In this document: piece after piece, positions 1 to 5,777 of the stretch
Position numbering within the stretch: the stretch's first letter is position 1
Layout: every line of letters starts with the position of its first letter
NCBI GenBank assembly: GCA_910586045.1
Contig: CAJUIH010000096.1
Location: 1-14,136 of the forward strand
Reading direction: 5' to 3'
Length of the DNA: 14,136 nt
Source: an uncultured Eubacterium sp.
Lineage (GTDB): Bacteria > Bacillota > Clostridia > Lachnospirales > Lachnospiraceae
The notes under the pieces: generated by a model
Databases searched by the model: none
What the model saw: the letters and a program-made list of their open reading frames with translations, nothing else
What the model was told of the DNA's origin: nothing
Translations under genes and position numbers: made by a program

Positions 1-87
1 TAAATGCAGAATACTTAGGGATTCTTACCATTCTGGAGCCGGAGCCGCAAGCCAGGCCCGCGTCCCTCATCCGGCGTCCCCGCAGCC
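1..87. other. left edge, no gene supported
   Basis: This is the 3' flank of the histidine kinase gene. On the minus strand a short frame (ATG near base 79) is open to the left edge, but it has no convincing ribosome binding site and no recognisable motif. I see no hairpin with a T-tract that would serve as a terminator for the operon. Confidence 0.3.
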
Positions 88-1362
88 TCAGTCCCCCATA
101 CCGCTGAAAGCGATTTTTACACAGGCCCGCAGCCCGTGCGCCCCGTTTTCCACGAAAAGCTCCCCGCCCATTTCTTTCATAAAATAATCCGAAATATACA
201 GTCCAAGCCCCGCCCCCTCCGTTTCATGCGCATTCTTGCCGCGCCTGAATTTTTCTTTCAGCAGCGCCAGCTCGTCTTTAAGCACGCCGCCGCCGAAATC
301 TTCGATTGTAAGCACCAGATACCCGTTTTCCTGGTCTAAAGAAGCCGAAAGCAAAATATCTGTCCCGGCATATTTGTACGAATTGGCAAACAGATTGTCA
401 AATACCTGCTGCAGGCGCAGGCGGTCGGCACGCAGCAAACATTCCGGGATGTCCGCCGGATTTGCGCGGTGCAGGTAATCCGCGTTTTCCAGCAGTTCGA
501 AAAGCACGCCGCTTTCGAAATCCGCCGGAATGACCGGAAGCTGGCTCAGTTCCTTTAGCGCCGCCGCAAACAGATCGTTGACCAGCGTATGAATCTGGTC
601 CGCCTTGCGGATAATCTGCGTATAATTATCCTGCATCCTTTCACTTTCCGAAAGGGCCAGGCCAACCTCGGCCGCGGCCCGGATACTGGCGACCGGCGTC
701 TTGATATCATGCGAAAGCTTTGCAACCAGCTCTTTTTTCTGCGCATTGGCTTTTGCTTCGGCCATCCGCGCTTTCTTTAGCTCCGTACGCATCAGGTCAA
801 AGCTTTCCGTAAACGCCCCAAATAAATTGTGCCGGTCCATCGCAAGCGGAATATCCAGATTCCCGCCTGCAACCCGCTGCGCAAACCCTCTTAGCTTTTG
901 AAACGGACGAAACACCGCACGCTCCAAATAAAAAAAATAACAGGCGGCAAGAAACGCCTGTAAAAGCAGCAGCGCAGCCATCCCCCAAAACAACCTGCCC
1001 CTACGGGACGCGTTTTCTTTGACGGCCGTATTGTAAATCAGGACTTTTCCCGCTGTTTTGCCCTGCGGTGCGACATCTAATATCGTATCCCCATGCGCCG
1101 CGGCCTGAAAAACGGTCTCGCTTAGATGGTTCCTGGTACGGTAGCGTACGACTCCGTTTTGATCCAATACGACATAAGATAATCCGGCGGCATTTGTATG
1201 GTTCCACATCTCATCCCAATCCGCCTCTACTGTTTTTACAACCTCATTGACCGCCACAGGATCCTGCCCAGCCGGATCATCCGGTACCAGCAACACAGCC
1301 AGAAACGATACCTGAACCAAAAACACCAGCAGAACACAAAAAAGAAACGCCCGTTTTTTCAT
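88..1362 (-). CDS. HAMP-domain sensor histidine kinase
   Basis: Membrane-bound sensor kinase that autophosphorylates a histidine and passes the phosphate to the response regulator encoded just upstream. In a 424-residue product, a first membrane segment (about 4-26) and a second (about 123-146) flank a roughly 95-residue extracytoplasmic sensor region with no recognised domain. A HAMP linker follows (about 147-200). The phosphoacceptor His218 sits in SHDIKTP. The ATPase domain shows an N box (NLFANSYKY, Asn327), a G1 box (DFGGG, 355-359) and a G2 box (GAGLGL, 383-388). I chose ATG 1362 rather than an upstream GTG/ATG because AAGGAGGAGG lies directly before it and its ATGA overlaps the regulator's TGA, a sign of translational coupling. 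The stimulus cannot be read from the sequence. Confidence 0.93.
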   Translation of the reverse strand: MKKRAFLFCVLLVFLVQVSFLAVLLVPDDPAGQDPVAVNEVVKTVEADWDEMWNHTNAAGLSYVVLDQNGVVRYRTRNHLSETVFQAAAHGDTILDVAPQGKTAGKVLIYNTAVKENASRRGRLFWGMAALLLLQAFLAACYFFYLERAVFRPFQKLRGFAQRVAGGNLDIPLAMDRHNLFGAFTESFDLMRTELKKARMAEAKANAQKKELVAKLSHDIKTPVASIRAAAEVGLALSESERMQDNYTQIIRKADQIHTLVNDLFAAALKELSQLPVIPADFESGVLFELLENADYLHRANPADIPECLLRADRLRLQQVFDNLFANSYKYAGTDILLSASLDQENGYLVLTIEDFGGGVLKDELALLKEKFRRGKNAHETEGAGLGLYISDYFMKEMGGELFVENGAHGLRACVKIAFSGMGD

Positions 1363-2042
1363 GCTCCTCCTCCTTGAAACCGGTACCCCGCTCCCCAAAC
1401 CGTAAGGATATAGGCCGGCTGGTTCGGATCCGTTTCCACCGCTTCCCGGATCTTTCGAATATGCACGTTTAACGTTCCGTCCCCTGTAAACTTATCCTCC
1501 CATACATGCGTAAACAGTTCCTGCTTGGTCACTACCCTGCCGCGGTTTTGTACCAGATAGGCCAAAAGCTTAAACTCCATCCTGGTCAGCTTGACCTGCC
1601 TGCCCTCTACCAGCACGCAGTTTGCTGGAATATCGATCGAAAGCCGCCCGTCACAATAGCCGCTGTCACGGTTTTCCTGCCCATAACGCTTTAACACCGC
1701 CTTGACCTTTGCAAGCAGCACGCCAAGCGAATACGGTTTTTGTATGTAATCATCCCCGCCGATCCCAAGCGCGATAATCTGGTCGTCCTCGCTCGTACGC
1801 GCGGAAATAAACAAAATCGGAATATCCGTCGTCTGGCGCAATTCCTTACAAACCGAAAAACCGCTGCCGTCGCCCAGATTGATATCCAAAAGCAAAAGCT
1901 GCACGCTGTGCGTCCGCAGAAAATCCCGGCATCCCGCGGCGCTGTAAACCGCCGCCGTCTTTACGCCAAACAGGTTAAAATATTCCGCCGTACTGTCCGC
2001 CAGCATGGTTTCGTCGTCAATAATCAGACAGTCATAATTCAT
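1359..2042 (-). CDS. OmpR/PhoB-family response regulator
   Basis: Cytoplasmic DNA-binding regulator, partner of the adjacent kinase. The 227-residue protein has an N-terminal receiver domain with the acidic pair Asp9/Asp10, phosphoacceptor Asp53 (LLLLDINLGDG), switch Ser80 and Lys102 (IQKPYS). The C-terminal winged-helix domain (about 130-225) has the typical LTRMEFKLLAYLVQNRGRVVTKQEL and RKIREA-like recognition-helix patterns (quoted in part). Length is typical of the family. The start is preceded by GGAAAGGTGG on the minus strand. It begins 30 bases after the acetyltransferase stop and its stop overlaps the kinase start by four bases, so at least regulator and kinase are one transcript. Confidence 0.95.
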   Translation of the reverse strand: MNYDCLIIDDETMLADSTAEYFNLFGVKTAAVYSAAGCRDFLRTHSVQLLLLDINLGDGSGFSVCKELRQTTDIPILFISARTSEDDQIIALGIGGDDYIQKPYSLGVLLAKVKAVLKRYGQENRDSGYCDGRLSIDIPANCVLVEGRQVKLTRMEFKLLAYLVQNRGRVVTKQELFTHVWEDKFTGDGTLNVHIRKIREAVETDPNQPAYILTVWGAGYRFQGGGA

Positions 2043-2072
2043 ACTGCCACCTTTCCTTTCCTGATTGATTCT

Positions 2073-2903
2073 CTAATCTATGCATGGTAACCGATGCCGC
2101 GGCGCTTGCCAATCCAGCCTGTACTCCAGCACATGGCTTAATAAGGTCCGCGGCGTTACGCCAAATTTCTTTGCAACGGCAAGCAGACGTTCATCCATGC
2201 ATTGCAGATTTTCTTCCTCGCATGCACGCACCGCCTGTTCGTCATATACCATCAGCCTGCTTACGCCATTGGGCGCCGCGCCCAGCTTTTCAAACAACCC
2301 CTGGCTCGCGTAGTTATCGGAATCAATCCGCACCCGAAACCGCGTCACGCCGCACCGCAGCGCAACCGCGTCCAACAGCTTTGAAACGGCCAGATACCCG
2401 ATCCCCTGCCCGGTATAAGCCTTTAATAATTCAATCGTAATTTCCCACATTTCCTCCGCCGTATTTTTTATGCCGCAATACCCGATATATGCCTTTGTCC
2501 TTTGATCTAAAACGGAGCACATCAGCGCCGCAGCCGACCGCTGGTCATTCCAAATCATATCGGTATAAGCCCGCTCCCTAAGCAAAAACGGCATGACCGT
2601 ATATTCCCGCCGTACGGCAAGAAATCCTCCCCGGTCACACTCCCCAATCCGCCGCAGCAAAATCCTTGGATCCGCATAAAGCAGATCTCCCTGCCGCCAA
2701 AAAAACGCGGCGCCGTTTTTGAGCGGCGGACAATCGGTCATTTGCTGTTTTTTCTGATTTTCAATTCCGCGGATGCTTTCTGCCAATATTTTTACCGCCT
2801 CCGCCTTTTTCCTGGCGAAAGAACGCCCATCTTCTTTTTCCAAAATTTGAAGCACCCGCCGCGCCAGCCTGCGTGTCTGCTGGTCGGCAATATTCCTGCT
2901 CAT
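2073..2903 (-). CDS. GNAT-family N-acetyltransferase
   Basis: Predicted acetyl-CoA-dependent N-acetyltransferase of unknown substrate. The 276-residue product has an N-terminal helical region (about 1-90). A GNAT fold follows (about 100-222): motif A is GQGIGYLAVSKLLD (165-178, the acetyl-CoA pyrophosphate loop), and a motif-B region is DSDNYASQGLFEKLGA (194-209). A short C-terminal helical tail follows. The frame stays open to 3131, but ATG 2903 is preferred because upstream residues look non-coding and overlap the divergent promoter. No classical AGGAGG precedes this ATG; instead a run of eight G ends six bases before it. The gene probably leads an operon with the response regulator 30 bases downstream. 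Whether it is functionally tied to the two-component system is inference. Confidence 0.85.
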   Translation of the reverse strand: MSRNIADQQTRRLARRVLQILEKEDGRSFARKKAEAVKILAESIRGIENQKKQQMTDCPPLKNGAAFFWRQGDLLYADPRILLRRIGECDRGGFLAVRREYTVMPFLLRERAYTDMIWNDQRSAAALMCSVLDQRTKAYIGYCGIKNTAEEMWEITIELLKAYTGQGIGYLAVSKLLDAVALRCGVTRFRVRIDSDNYASQGLFEKLGAAPNGVSRLMVYDEQAVRACEEENLQCMDERLLAVAKKFGVTPRTLLSHVLEYRLDWQAPRHRLPCID

Positions 2904-2909
2904 TCGACA

Positions 2910-2917
2910 CCCCCCCC
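2910..2917 (-). repeat. poly-G(8) tract at the acetyltransferase ribosome binding site
   Basis: Eight consecutive C on the plus strand (G on the coding strand) end six bases before the ATG at 2903, where the Shine-Dalgarno sequence should be. The tract is the only G-rich candidate there. Homopolymers of this length can slip in replication, so the spacing and strength of translation initiation could vary. That is inference. Confidence 0.6.
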
Positions 2918-2951
2918 CTACCCCGGTATTGCAAAAACATCGAAACTGCCA

Positions 2952-2980
2952 TTGACGATACCCTGGTTTCAAATTATAAT
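2952..2980 (+). promoter_or_regulatory. sigma-A-type promoter for the 101-residue gene
   Basis: TTGACG (2952-2957), a spacer of exactly 17 bases, and a perfect TATAAT (2975-2980). The expected start point is about 2987, giving a leader of about 60 bases before the ATG at 3049. The -10 region ATTATAAT is self-complementary, so a weak minus-strand -10 also overlaps here, but I find no good minus-strand -35. Confidence 0.85.
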
Positions 2981-2983
2981 AGA

Positions 2984-3001
2984 CGAAACAGATTCGTTTC
3001 G
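2984..3001. promoter_or_regulatory. palindrome at transcription start, candidate operator
   Basis: CGAAAC (2984-2989), six-base spacer, GTTTCG (2996-3001): a perfect 6-bp inverted repeat lying four bases after the -10 box and across the predicted start point. That is where a repressor dimer would block transcription. The binder is unknown. Confidence 0.45.
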
Positions 3002-3048
3002 CGTTCCTTTGACCCATAAAACATAACCCAAAACAGGAGGAAACCACT

Positions 3049-3354
3049 ATGAAATACACCTTATACCGCTCATTTGGAAACCTGGACAAACAAGTCAAAA
3101 AACATATCCCGGTCGCTGTCGAATACGGCAAAGATATTTACGACGTAACTGACGCCCTTGTCCGTGATGTAACAGACGACCTGGCCGAAACACCGGAATA
3201 CGCCGGATGCGATACGACCGCCTATGCCCCGGAGTCCATCGGATGCAGCCGCAGGGTAAAACGCTATAAATATGAAATGCTTGGGATCGTGCTCCCGCCG
3301 AATGCCCCGGAAAATGTCCTGATTGATTATGGTGTAATCGAAACCGCGGAATAA
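3049..3354 (+). CDS. small hypothetical protein, 101 residues
   Basis: I do not recognise this family. The product is a soluble, mildly acidic 101-residue protein without a signal peptide or membrane segment. It has an acidic central stretch (DVTDALVRDVTDDLAETPEY), two cysteines (near residues 54 and 66) and a basic patch RRVKRYKYE (about 68-76). The start is clear: ACAGGAGG lies at good spacing before ATG 3049. It has its own strong promoter and a candidate operator, and is divergent from the acetyltransferase and two-component operon. A T7 run follows at 3364-3370 without a convincing stem. Real gene: likely. Function: unknown. Confidence 0.75.
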   Translation: MKYTLYRSFGNLDKQVKKHIPVAVEYGKDIYDVTDALVRDVTDDLAETPEYAGCDTTAYAPESIGCSRRVKRYKYEMLGIVLPPNAPENVLIDYGVIETAE

Positions 3355-3511
3355 ACCACCTGCTTTTTTTAGTATAACACAAAACAGGGGCGGTTTCACC
3401 TTTATTTTCGCGATCCCATTGCCGCGGCTTTGTACGGCTGTAACGCCCTGTTTAAACTGTTGCATACGGGCAGCCGCGATATTGCCATTACACAGGAGGA
3501 GTTTAGGCTTA
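3355..3511 (+). other. intergenic leader before the MATE gene
   Basis: It holds a T7 run (3364-3370), a possible imperfect inverted repeat (AAACCACCTG around 3353-3362 against CAGGGGCGGTTT around 3385-3396) and the MATE ribosome binding site AGGAGG (3494-3499). A frame from 3373 is open into the MATE gene and has a coding-like appearance but no start codon or recognised motif. I see no clear promoter. Confidence 0.35.
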
Positions 3512-4843
3512 ATGACACAAAAGAAGTTAACGACAGGTCCCGTAGCCCGTACGATGTTTTTCTTCGCGCTTCCGATGATCCTTGGAAATTTCCTGCAGCA
3601 AGCCTATAATGTGGTAGATACATGGGTTGTGGGACATTTTGCCGGATCTGGCGCGCTGGCTGCTGTCGGATCCGCTTTTACACTGATGACGTTTTTAACA
3701 TCGATCCTGCTCGGCCTGTGCATGGGCAGCGGGATCGTTTTTTCCCTTTGTTTCGGTAAACAGGACACACAAAAGCTGGAATACAGCATCTGCTCTTCTT
3801 TTCTGCTGATCCTGGTCATTGCCGTGATCCTTACCGTGCTTGTACTGTCCGGTATGGACTGGATCATTGCCTGGCTGAACATCCCGCGGGAAATCACGGG
3901 GCCGTCACGCAGTTACCTGTACCTTGTATTTTGGGGAATCCCGGCTGTGGCCCTGTACAATTATTTCTGCGCCTATTTAAAAGCATTGGGCAATTCCGTA
4001 ACACCGCTGCTGTTTTTAGCGGTCTCCACAATCGTAAACATCGTCTTGGACCTGCTGTTTGTCGCCAAACTGCACCAGGACACCTTTGGCGCGGCGGCAG
4101 CTACCATGATTTCGCAATATATCGCCGGTTTTGGCATTGGGATTTACGCATTCCGAACAAACAATACGTTAAGAAAGGCATTTTGCCGTTTCCAAATCAA
4201 ACGGGACAGCCTATATGAGATTTTAAATTATTCCGTGTTGACCTGCATGCAGCAGTCTGTAATGAACCTCGGCATCCTGATGGTGCAGGGGCTTGTCAAC
4301 AGTTTTGGAACAGCCGTTATGGCGGCATCCGCGGCCGCGGTAAAAATAGACGCTTTTACCTACATGCCGCTGCAGGAATACGCAAACGCCTTTTCCACAT
4401 TTATCGCCCAAAACGCCGGAGCCGGACAGACAGCGCGGATCCGCGGCGGCATCCGCCATGCGGCGGCAACCGTCGTCGCCTACAGCCTGTCTGCCGCCGT
4501 ACTTCTCTGGTTTCTGGCAAAACCGCTGATGCACGTTTTTATTGATGCACAAGAAACCGCCATCCTTACAGAGGGGGTCCGGTATTTACATACCATCTGC
4601 CCTTTTTATTTCGGAATCGGCTGCCTGTTTTTATTTTACGGGCTTTTCCGTGCGCTTGGAAAACCCGCCGTATCCGTCGTACTGACAGTCATTTCACTCG
4701 GTACGCGCGTCGCCTTAGCCTATACGCTCTCCGCCGTTTCCGGCGTCGGGGTCGCGGGCATCTGGTGGTCCATCCCGATTGGATGGATGCTGGCAGACCT
4801 GGCCGGGATCTTGTTTTACCGCAAAGTGGAATTTTCTATTTAA
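3512..4843 (+). CDS. MATE-family multidrug efflux transporter
   Basis: Integral membrane antiporter expected to export drugs or toxic organic compounds using a Na+ or H+ gradient. The 443-residue product has about twelve hydrophobic segments and the family's opening pattern FFFALPMILGNFLQQAYNVV followed by DTWVVGHFAG (from about residue 15). The second half repeats the pattern with a QEYANAFSTFIAQNAGAG loop (about 284-301), as in NorM/MepA-like proteins. Length is normal. ATG 3512 is chosen over the upstream in-frame start at 3419 because AGGAGG lies at 3494-3499 (12-base spacer, slightly long) and the extra 31 residues do not resemble MATE. It stands alone and converges on the nucleotidyltransferase remnant. 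Substrate cannot be predicted. Confidence 0.94.
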   Translation: MTQKKLTTGPVARTMFFFALPMILGNFLQQAYNVVDTWVVGHFAGSGALAAVGSAFTLMTFLTSILLGLCMGSGIVFSLCFGKQDTQKLEYSICSSFLLILVIAVILTVLVLSGMDWIIAWLNIPREITGPSRSYLYLVFWGIPAVALYNYFCAYLKALGNSVTPLLFLAVSTIVNIVLDLLFVAKLHQDTFGAAAATMISQYIAGFGIGIYAFRTNNTLRKAFCRFQIKRDSLYEILNYSVLTCMQQSVMNLGILMVQGLVNSFGTAVMAASAAAVKIDAFTYMPLQEYANAFSTFIAQNAGAGQTARIRGGIRHAAATVVAYSLSAAVLLWFLAKPLMHVFIDAQETAILTEGVRYLHTICPFYFGIGCLFLFYGLFRALGKPAVSVVLTVISLGTRVALAYTLSAVSGVGVAGIWWSIPIGWMLADLAGILFYRKVEFSI

Positions 4844-4863
4844 GGATATACCTTTTTTATTTT

Positions 4864-4903
4864 CCCAAAACAACAAAAAGGATTGGAACAGACCCCCAAT
4901 CCT
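4864..4903 (-). terminator. terminator between convergent genes
   Basis: AGGATTGG (4879-4886) and CCAATCCT (4896-4903) form a perfect 8-bp stem with a 9-base loop. On the minus strand it is followed by a T-rich stretch (TTTTGTTGTTTTGGG), fitting termination of the nucleotidyltransferase/SIR2 transcript. On the plus strand the T-tract after it is poor, so termination of the MATE transcript here is less sure. Confidence 0.7.
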
Positions 4904-4911
4904 CTTTGCTT

Positions 4912-5731
4912 CTAATTACTCCTATATTCCTCATAAGATTTCCATATAGCAAAGAAATCCTTACTTCTGCACACGTAATCTTGATAAAAGAATGCGGCAA
5001 GTTCATCATAAGCCAACGCCGCGGCATAGATCTGATCCGCGATTTTATTAAATACAATATTTTCCGTTTGATAAGGGCATTGTCCCGTATAGTTTAAATA
5101 AACCAGTTCTTCCTTATACCCATATCGATGATGATTTGTATGATATTTTAAATCGCGCAGTACCATTTGCTGTACTAATGTCTCATTAATATTACTATTC
5201 GCAAGATGGCTGCTGATTAGAAAATCATTGCGGTAAAGCCTTCCAAGCTCCTGGATATGAACAAACCAAAATCGATCCATATTCTCTATCGGCCAATTCA
5301 CATTACTTTTTGGCTGCCGGACTGGCTTTAAAGGAATCGCCGGTGCACTTTCCTGAAACAAAAATTCAAATTTTAAGTCATACCGCATTCCATTTTTACA
5401 CACAAATCTGCAAAGCTGATTTTCAGGAACATACATACACCCAAAATCCGATCGAATGGAAATCCCCAATGCTCCATATGCTTCATATAGTCATCCGGCG
5501 TGGATTTATTTTCGCAGGCAGCCGAACTATAGCACACAAATCAATATCACTGTAACCATCATGATAGCTTTTATCGACTGCTGATTTTATCATTTCCGTT
5601 TTATAATCCCTGTAAATTTCCAGTTCCCTAATTTTAATACAAAAAACCTCCGGGAGTGAAAGGAGTTTATCGACAAATAAACGGAAATTGGTTTCAACAA
5701 AATCTTTACTTAAATCAATCACAGCTTGCAC
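4912..5731 (-). pseudogene. nucleotidyltransferase-domain gene broken by two frameshifts
   Basis: Three frames join into one protein of about 273 residues. Segment one (from GTG 5731, or GTG 5722 with AGGCAGG upstream) carries the nucleotidyltransferase metal motif DGYSDIDLCAIV. A missing base in the A run at 5509-5512 (coding strand) moves the frame to STPDDYMKHMEHWGFPFDRI. A second missing base near 5430-5437 moves it to VPENQLCRFVCKNGMRYDLK, which holds the likely third acidic residue. A helical C-terminal half follows, ending at TAG 4912. The fold resembles aminoglycoside/small-molecule adenylyltransferases of clostridia, where the reaction is transfer of AMP to a substrate; the substrate here is unknown. 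The gene is AT-richer than its neighbours. It lies 46 bases downstream of the SIR2 gene on the same strand. Either real decay or two sequencing errors in short repeats could explain the breaks. Confidence 0.8.
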
Positions 5732-5777
5732 CTGCCTTTACATAATCGGATATGTTCCTGATCCGCCATAGCCCGGA

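Noticed and set aside
2904..3131. N-terminal extension of the acetyltransferase
   Set aside because: The frame is open, but it runs across the divergent promoter and the small gene's start, is Cys-rich and shows no domain.
3419..3511. N-terminal extension of the MATE protein
   Set aside because: No ribosome binding site at 3419, and MATE proteins begin close to the first membrane helix, as from ATG 3512.
4842..4859. AAGG-ATATA-CCTTTTTT as a MATE terminator
   Set aside because: The stem is only four base pairs; the 8-bp stem at 4879-4903 is stronger.
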